Below, in pieces: positions 1 to 11,971 of a DNA stretch of 27,605 bases. Origin of the DNA: CALMEC01 sp964393105. Lineage in GTDB: Bacteria > Actinomycetota > Thermoleophilia > Miltoncostaeales > Miltoncostaeaceae. The notes under the pieces were generated by a model that worked only from the letters and a program-made list of their open reading frames with translations, did no database searches and was not told the DNA's origin. Each line of letters begins with the position of its first letter. Positions within the stretch are counted from its first letter, which is position 1. The position numbers and the translations under genes are program-made. The DNA is taken from contig CAYMSM010000063.1 of NCBI GenBank assembly GCA_964393105.1, forward strand, positions 1-27,605. The letters run 5' to 3'.

Positions 1-1229
1 AACGGCACCGAGACCGCCGTACCCACCGCTTCAGCGGTGCCCGCGTTCTCGACCGTCACGTCATACGTCAACGACCCACCCACGAACGCCGGATCCGGAT
101 CATCGGTGATCGACGTCACCAGATCGGTCGTGCACTCGGCCGTCTCGATCTGCAGCGACCAGCCGTTGAGGGTACCGCCATTGGCAGCGGTGTCATCAGA
201 GATCGTCAACGTCCACGTACCGTCGGGGTCCTCACCCATGAACGCCGCGAGGGGCTCTTCAGGCGCCAACGGGGATGCGAGCGTCAAGTTCGCGTAGACG
301 TGGTCGGTCGCAAGCCCGTCGTTGGATGCGTACGGAACCAGACCGGCGGGGTTCGCGTCGTCGTTCCAAACGGTGCCGGAGAACACGTCGTCGCTCCCGC
401 CACCGTTGTCGGTCGTCAACGTCACCACGGTACCCGCGGGAGACGTCAACGTGACGTCCAGATCCGCAGCCGACGTGTGGGTGATGTCGGTCGTGACATT
501 GACGTCACCGATCGAGGCGCCACCCGCGATGTCGATGGTCGACGTCACGACAGCCGGCCCGGTGGGGATCACCACCGCCAAAGGAGGGCCACCTACCGCG
601 CTCGCAGCCGTCGCGGTACGGGTCCCGGTTGTGGTCAGCGCCAAGCTCCAGCTGTCCAACGAGCCGCCGGAACCGCCCACGTCGTCGGAAATCGTCAGCG
701 TCCAGGTGCCGTTGGGATCCTCGCCGACGAACGCGCCAAGCGCCTCCTCTGGAGCCAACGGGGATGCGGTCACATTGTTCGCGTACACGTGGTCGGAGGC
801 GAGCCCTTGGTTCGATGCGTACGGGACGGCCCCGGCGGAGTTCGCATCGTCATCCCACACCATGCCGCCGAACACGTCGTTGTTCGTACCTCCGTTGTCG
901 GTGGTCAATGTCACGACCGTGCCGGCCGGCGAGGTCAACGTGACGTCCAGGGCCGACGACGTGTTGTGCTGGATGTTCGTGGTCACGTCGAGGTCAAACA
1001 GGTTGCCCGTCGCGCCGGTCACGACAATCGTCGACGTCGTAACATTCGGGACCGGTCCGGCGGGAATGGTCGCCGGCGTCGTTTGGGAGAACGCGCTCGT
1101 CGAGGCGTTGCAGCCCGGGGGTGTGGCGGGAGCGACGGCCGAGGCCGTCGGCAGACCGATCAGCGGCAGCGCCGCCGCCGCAGCAAGGATCGCGACCCAC
1201 CTGCATCGCCGTAGGTACAGGCGTTTCAT
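1..1229 (-). CDS. Secreted protein with two tandem P domains, 3' end beyond window
   Basis: This leftward reading frame is open from an ATG at 1229 to the window edge (409 codons), so it is a partial gene. The ATG follows a GGGAGAG ribosome site. Residues 1-31 form a signal peptide: basic KRLYLRRCR start, hydrophobic core, TASA cleavage region. Two homologous beta-rich modules follow at about residues 60-200 and 225-363. Each carries DVTLTSPAGTVVTLTTDNGG, then a DDANxAGxVPYASN segment, then a GEDPxGTWTLTISDD segment. That pattern is typical of the proprotein-convertase P domain, here used as a repeated extracellular module. From residue 369 a third type starts (TSITDDPDPAFVGGSLTYDVTVENAG), like DUF11/CARDB repeats of bacterial surface proteins. 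Role, inferred: large secreted or surface-exposed adhesive protein. Whether a protease domain lies further on cannot be seen. Confidence 0.85.
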   Translation of the reverse strand, partial: MKRLYLRRCRWVAILAAAAALPLIGLPTASAVAPATPPGCNASTSAFSQTTPATIPAGPVPNVTTSTIVVTGATGNLFDLDVTTNIQHNTSSALDVTLTSPAGTVVTLTTDNGGTNNDVFGGMVWDDDANSAGAVPYASNQGLASDHVYANNVTASPLAPEEALGAFVGEDPNGTWTLTISDDVGGSGGSLDSWSLALTTTGTRTATAASAVGGPPLAVVIPTGPAVVTSTIDIAGGASIGDVNVTTDITHTSAADLDVTLTSPAGTVVTLTTDNGGGSDDVFSGTVWNDDANPAGLVPYASNDGLATDHVYANLTLASPLAPEEPLAAFMGEDPDGTWTLTISDDTAANGGTLNGWSLQIETAECTTDLVTSITDDPDPAFVGGSLTYDVTVENAGTAEAVGTAVSVP

Positions 1230-1252
1230 GTCTCTCCCGTTGTCGAACATGG

Positions 1253-1313
1253 CCGGAGCGGCGATGCGTGCCGCCTCGGTAGATGCAGCTCTCATCGGCC
1301 GACATCTGCTCGG
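1253..1313 (-). promoter_or_regulatory. Structured leader of the P-domain gene, possible cis-regulator
   Basis: Upstream of the P-domain start, the leftward transcript could form three consecutive hairpins: arms 1299-1302/1310-1313 (CCGA/TCGG), arms 1282-1285/1293-1296 (GATG/CATC), and arms 1253-1262/1270-1279 (GC-rich, two mismatches). AGATG at 1281-1285 can also pair with CATCT at 1303-1307, which excludes the first two hairpins, so alternative folds exist. It matches no riboswitch class I can name. The arms are short and GC-rich, so chance is possible. Confidence 0.25.
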
Positions 1314-1345
1314 AGTTAACCGGGCTCGGCCCGCAAGGCTCGTCA

Positions 1346-1380
1346 GGATCCCGCAGCACCGTCTCTGCGGCGAGAGGATC
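1346..1380 (-). terminator. Weak terminator-like stem-loop downstream of clpB
   Basis: CCGCAG (1351-1356) and CTGCGG (1365-1370) pair across 8 nt and are flanked by GATC on both sides, allowing a longer interrupted stem. It lies about 50 nt after the clpB stop and before the P-domain leader. There is no T-run, so intrinsic termination is uncertain. Confidence 0.25.
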
Positions 1381-1423
1381 TGACCGCCTCACCCGGGTCG
1401 GTGCCGACAGCTCACGCCCGACG

Positions 1424-4003
<2,580 letters not shown>

Positions 4004-4426
4004 CTACGCTCTCGACCTCCCTCTGAGAATCGGCTTGACGATGCGCGCGGGTGGCCCGGCCCGGCGGATGTGGACGATCTCCGTGCTGAGCGAACGGCGC
4101 ATCGCCTCGATCTCCCGCAGGGCTGCGGCCGCCTGTGCGAGCATCTCGGCCTCCAGGGCCAGTACCCGCGATCGCGCCTGCTCGAGCGCGCGCTCCAAGT
4201 CGAGCACTCGCTCGATGCCCATCAGGTTGAGCCCCGTCTCGGACATCTGCTGCACGCGGCGAAGCCGCGCGACGTCGGCCTGGCTGTAAAGACGCGTCCC
4301 GCCCCTGGTGCGCGAGGGGCTGACGAACCCCCGCCGCTCGTACATCCGGAGCGTCTGCGGGTGCATCCCCGCAAGCTCCGCGGCGATGCCGATCATGAAG
4401 AGCGGCCGTGTGTCAGGCGTCGGCAT
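4004..4426 (-). CDS. hspR: Heat-shock repressor HspR, MerR family
   Basis: HspR represses heat-shock operons by binding HAIR inverted repeats and uses DnaK as co-repressor. This 140-aa protein has a MerR winged helix-turn-helix at about residues 11-50 (ELAGMHPQTLRMYERRGFV, then GGTRLYS) and an LRRVQQMSETGLNLMGI segment typical of HspR. A long helix (about 80-115) probably mediates dimerisation, and the tail is basic. It lies 72 nt after dnaJ and directly abuts clpB. The operon it belongs to has a HAIR-like site over its promoter (8143-8163), consistent with negative autoregulation. It lacks cysteine-type metal-sensing residues, which fits HspR better than a metal-responsive MerR. Confidence 0.95.
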   Translation of the reverse strand: MPTPDTRPLFMIGIAAELAGMHPQTLRMYERRGFVSPSRTRGGTRLYSQADVARLRRVQQMSETGLNLMGIERVLDLERALEQARSRVLALEAEMLAQAAAALREIEAMRRSLSTEIVHIRRAGPPARIVKPILRGRSRA

Positions 4427-4498
4427 CGCCCCACCTCGCGGCTCGCGGCGTGTGCCACTTGGCGCCGACCGTCACGGCCACTTGAGGGCCGCCGCCGC

Positions 4499-5590
4499 TC
4501 ACCGGAACAACCGATCGCGGGGGTTGGCGCCGTTCAAGGCGGCGAACGCCTGTAGGGCAGCGCGCTGCTCGTCGGTGAGTTTGGCGGGGACCTCAATGCG
4601 AAGCCGGGCGATCAAATCCCCCGCGCCCGACCCCTTGAGGCGCGGGACGCCCTTGCCGACGACGCGAAGCGCCTTGCCGCTCTGGCTGCCGGGAGGCACG
4701 GTCAGCGAGACCCGCCCGTCGAGCGTCGGCACTTCGACCTTGGCGCCGAGCGCGGCCTCGGCGAACGTCACGGGGACCTCGATCTCGAGGTCGTCGCCGT
4801 TTCGCGTGAACAGGCGGCTGGGCGTCACATGCGTGGTCACGATCAGATCACCCGCCTGGGCGCTGCGGCCCCCGGCCTGGCCGCGACCGCGCTTGCGGAT
4901 CTTGGTACCGGTCTTGACGCCCGCAGGGATCGTGACCTGCTCGTTGCGTCGCACCCGGCGCACGCCGACGCCGGCGCAGGTGTCGCAGGGATCATCGATC
5001 AACGTGCCCGTCCCGCCGCAGGCCGGGCAGGGTTGGCTCATGACCTCGAAGCCTCCCAGGTTGCGCCCGACGACGCCGCGGCCACGGCACTCCTGGCACA
5101 GGCTCGACTTGGAGCCGGGCTTGGCACCGGAGCCCGAGCAGTCGCGACAAGCCTCGTTGACGTCGTAGGCAACCGGGACACTTGCGCCCGCCATGGCCTG
5201 GTCGAACGAGAGCGTGACGTTGACCTCGACGTCCGCGCCGCGACGCGACGCGCCCGCCCGTTGCCCGGCGCTACCCGCCCCGGCACGACCACGCCCGAAC
5301 ATCTCGAAGATGTCACCGAAGTCGAAGCCAGACGGATCGAAGCCCCCCGCTCCGGCGCCGGCGCCACCCGGCCCAAACGCCTGCGGACCCATGTCGTACT
5401 GATTGCGCTTGTGGGGATCCGAGAGCACATCGTGCGCGTGCGCGATCTCTTTGAAGCGGTCTTCCGCCTTGGGATCATCCTGGTTCTGGTCGGGGTGGAA
5501 CTTGCGGGCGAGCTTGCGGTACGCCTTCTTGATGTCATCTTGCGACGCATCGCGGGAGACCCCCAGCACCTCGTAGAGGTCGCGGGCCAT
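4499..5590 (-). CDS. dnaJ: Chaperone DnaJ (Hsp40, type I)
   Basis: DnaJ delivers unfolded clients to DnaK and stimulates its ATPase. The 363-aa protein is a complete type I J-protein: J domain at residues 4-70 with the essential HPD at 32-34, a Gly/Phe-rich linker (about 70-115), a zinc-binding region with four CxxCxGxG repeats (CRDCSGSG, CQECRGRG, CPACGGTG, CDTCAGVG), then two C-terminal beta-sandwich client-binding domains ending near RLRIEVPAKLT. The ATG lies 3 nt after the grpE stop, so the two are almost certainly cotranslated. A 72-nt gap separates it from hspR and contains a lone CTTGAGG half-site (4481-4487). Confidence 0.97.
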   Translation of the reverse strand: MARDLYEVLGVSRDASQDDIKKAYRKLARKFHPDQNQDDPKAEDRFKEIAHAHDVLSDPHKRNQYDMGPQAFGPGGAGAGAGGFDPSGFDFGDIFEMFGRGRAGAGSAGQRAGASRRGADVEVNVTLSFDQAMAGASVPVAYDVNEACRDCSGSGAKPGSKSSLCQECRGRGVVGRNLGGFEVMSQPCPACGGTGTLIDDPCDTCAGVGVRRVRRNEQVTIPAGVKTGTKIRKRGRGQAGGRSAQAGDLIVTTHVTPSRLFTRNGDDLEIEVPVTFAEAALGAKVEVPTLDGRVSLTVPPGSQSGKALRVVGKGVPRLKGSGAGDLIARLRIEVPAKLTDEQRAALQAFAALNGANPRDRLFR

Positions 5591-5593
5591 GAA

Positions 5594-6183
5594 TCAGGCC
5601 CTGTCGGCGGGGGGACGCGCGGCGACCACGACCTTGGCCGGGCGCAGCACCGTCTGGCCGAGCCGGTAGCCCTTCTCGGCGACATGGACCACGGTGCCCT
5701 CGTCGTGCTCGTCCGTCGAGTGCTGGGCAACGGCTTCGTGCACCGCCGGGTCGAACGGCGTGCTGTGGGCCTGGATCTCCTCGACGCCGCGTCCTGTCAA
5801 GAGTCCCGCGAGCTGCCCACGCACCATGTCGACGCCGGCGACGATCTGGTCCCCTGCTCCGCCCAGGGCGAGAACCGCCCGCTCCAGGTTGTCGATCACC
5901 GGAAGGAGCTCCGCGACCAGATCACGCACCCCGGAGAGATGCTGGATCTCGCGATCGCGGTCCACGCGCCGGCGGTAGTTGTCGAACTCGGCCTTGAGCC
6001 GCTGCAGCGCGTCCAGGTATTCGTCGCGCTCGGCGACGACCCTGTCGTGCTCGTCCGCAGGCACCACCGACGTGACCGGCGCCTCCTGATCGGAGACCTC
6101 GATCACGTCGACATCGTCGAACCCGTTGCCGGTCGGCGCAACCTCGACGTCAACCGGCACGTCGGGGATACGGGGGTCGGGTG

Positions 6184-6187
<4 letters not shown>
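5594..6187 (-). CDS. grpE: Nucleotide exchange factor GrpE
   Basis: GrpE releases ADP from DnaK and resets the chaperone cycle. The 197-aa protein has an acidic disordered N-terminus (about 1-45), a long dimerisation helix (about 48-120, with YLDALQRLKAEFDNYRRRV), and the C-terminal beta wing (HEAVAQHSTDEHDEGTVVHVAEKGYRLGQTVLRPAKVVVA), all canonical. The start is GTG at 6187; it overlaps the dnaK stop in GTGA, which supports this start and implies translational coupling. dnaJ starts 3 nt downstream. Confidence 0.96.
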
Positions 6188-8076
<1,889 letters not shown>

Positions 8077-8133
8077 CTGGAAGCTGCCTCCTCGGCGCTC
8101 GTCGCGCCACGCTGTGGTATTGAAGCTTAGTGC

Positions 8134-8163
8134 AGTATGAAATATGAGTCGCTACGTGTCAAG
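8134..8163 (-). promoter_or_regulatory. dnaK promoter with HAIR-like HspR operator
   Basis: On the minus strand a perfect -35 TTGACA (8157-8162) is 17 bp from a -10-like CATACT (8134-8139), giving a leader of about 50 nt before dnaK. An inverted repeat, CTTGACA-N7-ACTCATA (8143-8163), covers the -35 and spacer. It matches the HspR HAIR consensus CTTGAGT-N7-ACTCAAG at 10 of 14 positions with the exact 7-bp spacing. Occupancy would block RNA polymerase, fitting autorepression by the hspR product of the same operon. Confidence 0.75.
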
Positions 8164-8359
8164 GTGCTCCCGTTCCGGGAGCACTATTCCCGGCCTCGCG
8201 GCCGGGTTGCGGGGCTCGTGGCCCCGGAGAACCCTCATCCTTCTCCCTCCAGACATCCGCGGCCAACGGTGCTCCCGTTCCCGGGCACGATGCTTCGAAG
8301 GAGACGAAAGCCAGTCCCCCGGCCAGGGCCCAGGCCAACCCGGCCGCAAGGCCGGGGTT
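8164..8359. repeat. Cluster of tandem stem-loops between dnaK and adenosine deaminase genes
   Basis: This gene-free stretch is filled with GC-rich inverted repeats: 8164-8184 (GTGCTCCCG, 3-nt loop, CGGGAGCAC), 8189-8206 (CCCGGCC, TCGC loop, GGCCGGG), 8210-8226 (CGGGGC, 5-nt loop, GCCCCG), an imperfect copy of the first at 8269-8288, and 8337-8359 (AACCCGGCC, GCAA tetraloop, then GGCCGGGGTT with one bulge). The word GTGCTCCCG recurs at 8164, 8269 and 8361. The layout resembles REP/BIME-type intergenic repeats. It starts one base after the HspR operator. Confidence 0.7.
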
Positions 8360-8408
8360 AGTGCTCCCGGATTAGTGCTCCCAACCGGAGCACTAATCCG
8401 GGAGCACT
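8360..8408. repeat. Perfect 22-bp inverted repeat overlapping the adenosine deaminase stop codon
   Basis: Arms 8360-8381 and 8387-8408 are perfectly complementary around a 5-nt loop (CAACC). Each arm carries GTGCTCC-type words of the neighbouring stem-loop cluster. The right arm contains the last codons and TAG stop (8393-8395) of the deaminase gene, so the gene's end is duplicated in inverted form just after it. It could act as a transcription terminator or mRNA 3'-end stabiliser for that gene, although no T-run follows. Confidence 0.8.
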
Positions 8409-9478
8409 GCGAAGCCTGGCTTGATGACGTTGTTGATCAACGCGAGGCGCTCCTCGAACGGGAGGAACGCGCTCTTCATCGCGTTGATCGTCGCCCAACG
8501 CACGTCGGCGAGGGACCAGCCGAACGCCTCGTTGAGGTGCATGAACTCATCGGTCAGGCAGGTTTGGCTCATCAGCCGGTTGTCGGTGTTGACCGTGACG
8601 CGGAAATGGAGCTTTGCGAGCAACCCGATCGGATGCTCGGCGACCGAGGGCACCGCGCCGACGTGGACGTTCGACGTCGGGCAGAGCTCGAGAGGAATGC
8701 GCGCGTCACGAACGAACGAGGCCAAGCGCCCGAGCCGGGGAGCCCCATCCGGTCCGACGGTGATGTCGTCGATGATGCGCACCCCGTGGCCGAGTCGCTC
8801 CGCGCCACAGAGGTGGAGCGCCTCTGCGATCGACGGCAGGCCGAACGCCTCCCCCGCGTGGATCGTGAAGTGGAAGTTCCCGCGGTGGATGGTCGAGAAG
8901 GCATCGAGGTGGCGTGACGGCGGATAGCCGGCTTCCGGACCGGCGATGTCGAAGCCGCACACGCCCTGGTCTCGAAACCTGATCGCGAGCTCGGCGATCT
9001 CGCGGCTGAGCGCCTCCTGGCGCATGGCCGAGCAGATCACGCGTACGGTGATACCGCGGTTCGCGCTTCCTCGTTCGAAGCCCGCGAGGACGGCGGCTAC
9101 GACCTCGTCCAAGGTGAGGCCTCGCTCGCGGTGAAGCTCCGGCGCGAAGCGGATCTCGGCATAGACGATCCCGTCCGCGGCCAGGTCTTCCGCGCACTCG
9201 GCCGCGACGCGTTCGAGGCTCGTCCGCGTCTGCATGACGGCCACGGTGTGGGCGAACGTTTCCAGATACAGGACGAGGTCGTTGCGGTTGGCTCGTTGTG
9301 AGATGGCCTCGCGGAGTGCTTGCGCGTCGGTTGTCGGCAGGTCCTTGTAGCCGTTGTCCTCGGCCAGCTCGACGATTGTCTGTGGGCGAAGACCGCCGTC
9401 GAGGTGGTCGTGCAGGAGCACCTTGGGCGCGGCGAGGAGGTCGGTGCGTTCGATTGTCATCGGTGCAAGGTAGTGCAT
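8393..9478 (-). CDS. add: Adenosine deaminase
   Basis: It hydrolyses adenosine (and deoxyadenosine) to inosine plus ammonia in purine salvage. The 361-aa sequence has the zinc amidohydrolase signatures of the family: HDH at 23-25 followed by LDGG, HAGE at 207-210 (zinc His and catalytic Glu), GHG at 230-232, CPTSN at 266-270, and TDN at 298-300 with the zinc Asp. The VNTDNRLMS form is the usual one in actinobacterial enzymes. ATG at 9478 gives the longest product. ATG at 9460 (MTIERTD) is an equally good or better start; neither has a strong ribosome site. The last codons lie in a 22-bp perfect inverted repeat. The gene is separated from the dnaK operon by 230 bp of stem-loops, so it is probably an independent unit. 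Confidence 0.93.
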   Translation of the reverse strand: MHYLAPMTIERTDLLAAPKVLLHDHLDGGLRPQTIVELAEDNGYKDLPTTDAQALREAISQRANRNDLVLYLETFAHTVAVMQTRTSLERVAAECAEDLAADGIVYAEIRFAPELHRERGLTLDEVVAAVLAGFERGSANRGITVRVICSAMRQEALSREIAELAIRFRDQGVCGFDIAGPEAGYPPSRHLDAFSTIHRGNFHFTIHAGEAFGLPSIAEALHLCGAERLGHGVRIIDDITVGPDGAPRLGRLASFVRDARIPLELCPTSNVHVGAVPSVAEHPIGLLAKLHFRVTVNTDNRLMSQTCLTDEFMHLNEAFGWSLADVRWATINAMKSAFLPFEERLALINNVIKPGFAVLPD

Positions 9479-9628
9479 CGGGCCCTGACGGGGGCCCAGT
9501 CAACGTAATGGGCAACGAACTGAGGGTCGCCGGCGACGGCGAGCACACACCTGGTCACAATCACGGGCCGACGGGCATCCGCCAGATTGAGGGTTGACAC
9601 CCGAGCGTGATCTGCCGATGCCTCCCGC

Positions 9629-10270
9629 GTGCATCTGAGTATTCGACTCTTGGTTGTCGCGCTTGGCGCCATCGGCGTCGCGTGGCTTGTGTGGAAGCAG
9701 GTCCATGACCTGGAGCGAAGGCCGGGCACGATCGCCGTATCGGCGCTCGCAGTGCTGTCGGTCGGGTTCCTCGAGTTCCGAGCCCAAGCGGCTGAGCGTC
9801 GGTACTCCGATCTCGTGAGCCAGGTCGCCCACCGTGACGTCGGCGTCCGCTGCCAGGGCGTTTTCGGGCATCTGATCGACATCGGTCAGGAACTGGGCAC
9901 CGTGCAGTTCAACGCCGAGGGCGACCCGGCCAACAAGACCGACATCAAGCGCGACGCGTGCAAGTGGCTCAAGCAGTACGAGCGGGGCGACAAGAAGGTC
10001 ACGCTCAACTCGGCGCTGGGCGTCCACGTGTTGGCGCACGAGGCGATCCACCTGCGCGGCTGGACCCAAGAGGCGGTGGCCGAGTGCTACGGGATCCAGC
10101 ACACCGCCCAGATCGCCCGCGGTCTTGGGGCGACGTCCCGGCAGGCCCAGGCGCTCGCCGACCTCTACTGGAGGATGGTGTACCCGGAGATGCCCGACGA
10201 ATACCGGACCGCCGACTGCGCCGATGGCGCCCGCCTGGATCTGCACAAAGACTCGGACATCTGGCCATAG
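9629..10270 (+). CDS. Membrane-anchored protein with HExxH-type motif, putative metallopeptidase
   Basis: Not a family I can name. The 213-aa product starts with two hydrophobic segments (about 5-22 and 33-48), so it is probably a membrane protein with a soluble C-terminal domain. That domain contains HEAIH at 137-141 and a glutamate at 152 in EAVAEC, the spacing expected of a gluzincin-type zinc site (HExxH plus downstream Glu). Four Cys follow the membrane region (75, 111, 153 and one near 195) and could form disulfides if the domain is outside. The start is GTG at 9629. A perfect TTGACA (9594-9599) lies upstream but its -10 is poor. The gene converges on the M11 protease gene with a 32-bp gap. 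Peptidase activity is inference from the motif alone. Confidence 0.7.
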   Translation: MHLSIRLLVVALGAIGVAWLVWKQVHDLERRPGTIAVSALAVLSVGFLEFRAQAAERRYSDLVSQVAHRDVGVRCQGVFGHLIDIGQELGTVQFNAEGDPANKTDIKRDACKWLKQYERGDKKVTLNSALGVHVLAHEAIHLRGWTQEAVAECYGIQHTAQIARGLGATSRQAQALADLYWRMVYPEMPDEYRTADCADGARLDLHKDSDIWP

Positions 10271-10302
10271 TGCCCCGCTTCGCGCGACATTATTTTGGGG
10301 GA

Positions 10303-11853
10303 TCAGGTGAGCGACAGGGCTTTCGTGAGGCGGCTGACCCTACCGGTGCGCGGAACGCGCAGGCGAACCGACATCACCACCTGCCCGTCGAGGCGGACCT
10401 GAACGGGTACTGCGCGCCCTCGGAGCACCACTGATTGGAGGCGGGTTGCCCGTCTGCTCTCGATACGGCACCGGACGGGACGCCCTCCGCCGACTCGAAC
10501 CGAGCACCGATGTGGACCGGCCGCGAGGGGCACCACCACGCGGATCACCCCGCGACGGGCCGAGGTACGCCGAAGCGACACTGTTGCGGTCGGTGCCGGG
10601 GTGGGCCTGCCAGCGACCGAGAAGGCGGTGCCGGGCACGACCGGCGCGGTTGCGAGCGGCACGGTGCCCGGCACCGTCACCGTGACAATCGCGGCACCGA
10701 GCGCCACCGATGCAACGACGATTGCGATTCCGGATGTGGGATCGGTGAGCACCCGGCCGACTTGCAACGGTGCGTCTGCAAACGTGGGCGTTGCAGGCGC
10801 TGCATCGATCAAGCGGGTCCTGGTCGCGAGCCGGTAGTCGCCCGCCAGGCGGACCGTGACACCGGTGACGGTCGGGTTCGTGGCCGCGACACCCTCGAAC
10901 ACCCCGACGGGGCTCCGCAGGTCCATGTACCAGTACTCGGGGTTCGCTCCCCGTTGGACGCGAAGCGAGGCGACACCTGCCGCAAGGGCGCTGGACGACT
11001 CGAGGCGATACGTACCGCTTTGCAGGACGGTCGCGAGTCCCGAAGAGGGGATGAACCCGGCCTCGGCCTTGCGGAACGCCGCCGGGTGACGTTCGCTCGT
11101 CCCCATTACGTCGTAGGGGTCGCCGTATTCGCTGTGGGTGCATGAGGTCGAGAAGCTGACGGGGACGCCTGCGGGATCGACGCACCGGACGGCCGAGGCG
11201 TGCTCGGCGCCCAGGTTGTGCCCCAGCTCGTGCGCGAGCACCCGCACCGAGATCGTGCCGTTCAGGAAGCTGTCGCTCCCGGGCATGTCCGCCGCACCGG
11301 ACCACGCACACGCCGTGACACGTGGGAACACGTAGATACGGTGCTGGTAGCCGGTCACATCGACGGACGCGGCACTTGCGGAAGCGTTGGCCGCGGCCAT
11401 CCAGGCATCGGGATCGCATATCGCCGTCCCGTTGGGGATCGTGTACCAGCCGTAGACGTCACCGTCCGGGCGGACCTTGCCCGCCAGGGCCAGCGCGCCG
11501 AACGACTGCTCCTGCTCGAACACGTTGAGGGACGCGGGGCCGGTGAACACGGCGGCCCGCGCCTCAGCCGCGGTCCACGGCGTCGCCGGAAGCGACACGA
11601 AGTTGAACATGATGACGGCGACCGTGCGAGGCCCGCGGCCAACGAGCCTGGGCGAGGCGATGGGCGCCGAGGCCTCGATACCCGACGGTGCGGCCACCAT
11701 GTGGTCGGCGCCAAGGTCATCCGCGTGGAGGCCGCCTGCCATCGCGCCCGGCGCCCATGCGCCGAGGAGGGCTGCGAGCAACGCGCATCCCCGACGCGCC
11801 CGCGCAGGCGCTCGGGACGCATGGCCACCACGTCCATCCCATCTCGACCTCAT
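10303..11853 (-). CDS. Secreted gametolysin-like (peptidase M11) metzincin metalloprotease
   Basis: The 516-aa protein has a signal peptide (basic start, hydrophobic ALLAALLGAWAPGAMA, cleavage near 39-40). Its catalytic domain holds the full metzincin zinc motif HELGHNLGAEH (208-218: three zinc His plus Glu209) and a downstream Met-turn VMG at 249-251. SxSFGALALAGKVRPDGDVYGWY and the YDVMG context are typical of gametolysin/M11 proteins, a family first known from algal cell-wall lysis and common in soil bacteria. The C-terminal half is beta-rich with a basic tail and has no clear transmembrane anchor, so secretion is expected. The start lies 118 bp from the divergent metF-like gene. Substrate unknown; extracellular proteolysis is inferred. 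Confidence 0.88.
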   Translation of the reverse strand: MRSRWDGRGGHASRAPARARRGCALLAALLGAWAPGAMAGGLHADDLGADHMVAAPSGIEASAPIASPRLVGRGPRTVAVIMFNFVSLPATPWTAAEARAAVFTGPASLNVFEQEQSFGALALAGKVRPDGDVYGWYTIPNGTAICDPDAWMAAANASASAASVDVTGYQHRIYVFPRVTACAWSGAADMPGSDSFLNGTISVRVLAHELGHNLGAEHASAVRCVDPAGVPVSFSTSCTHSEYGDPYDVMGTSERHPAAFRKAEAGFIPSSGLATVLQSGTYRLESSSALAAGVASLRVQRGANPEYWYMDLRSPVGVFEGVAATNPTVTGVTVRLAGDYRLATRTRLIDAAPATPTFADAPLQVGRVLTDPTSGIAIVVASVALGAAIVTVTVPGTVPLATAPVVPGTAFSVAGRPTPAPTATVSLRRTSARRGVIRVVVPLAAGPHRCSVRVGGGRPVRCRIESRRATRLQSVVLRGRAVPVQVRLDGQVVMSVRLRVPRTGRVSRLTKALSLT

Positions 11854-11971
11854 CCGAAGACAGGTACCGAGTGTCGCGGATCAATCCTGCGTCCGGATGG
11901 CGAGCGAAGCCCGATTGGATGGCCGTCGGGCACCATCACTTTTCTGGCAGGCCCTTGGTAACCTCGCCCCG

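Noticed and set aside
322..1383. A 353-codon rightward frame over the P-domain gene
   Set aside because: It is the complement shadow of the leftward secreted protein, which has a signal peptide, ribosome site and duplicated domains.
4481..4487. A second HAIR site in the dnaJ-hspR gap (CTTGAGG)
   Set aside because: Only one half-site is present; no partner lies at 7-bp spacing.
8164..8408. CRISPR-like impression from repeated GTGCTCCCG words
   Set aside because: The words are not evenly spaced, spacers are not of constant length, and each copy forms its own inverted repeat; no cas gene is present.
9594..9620. Sigma-28 promoter upstream of the HEAIH protein because of GCCGATGC at 9614
   Set aside because: The -35 position at the required distance reads TGAC rather than TAAA; TTGACA there has no good sigma-70 -10 either.
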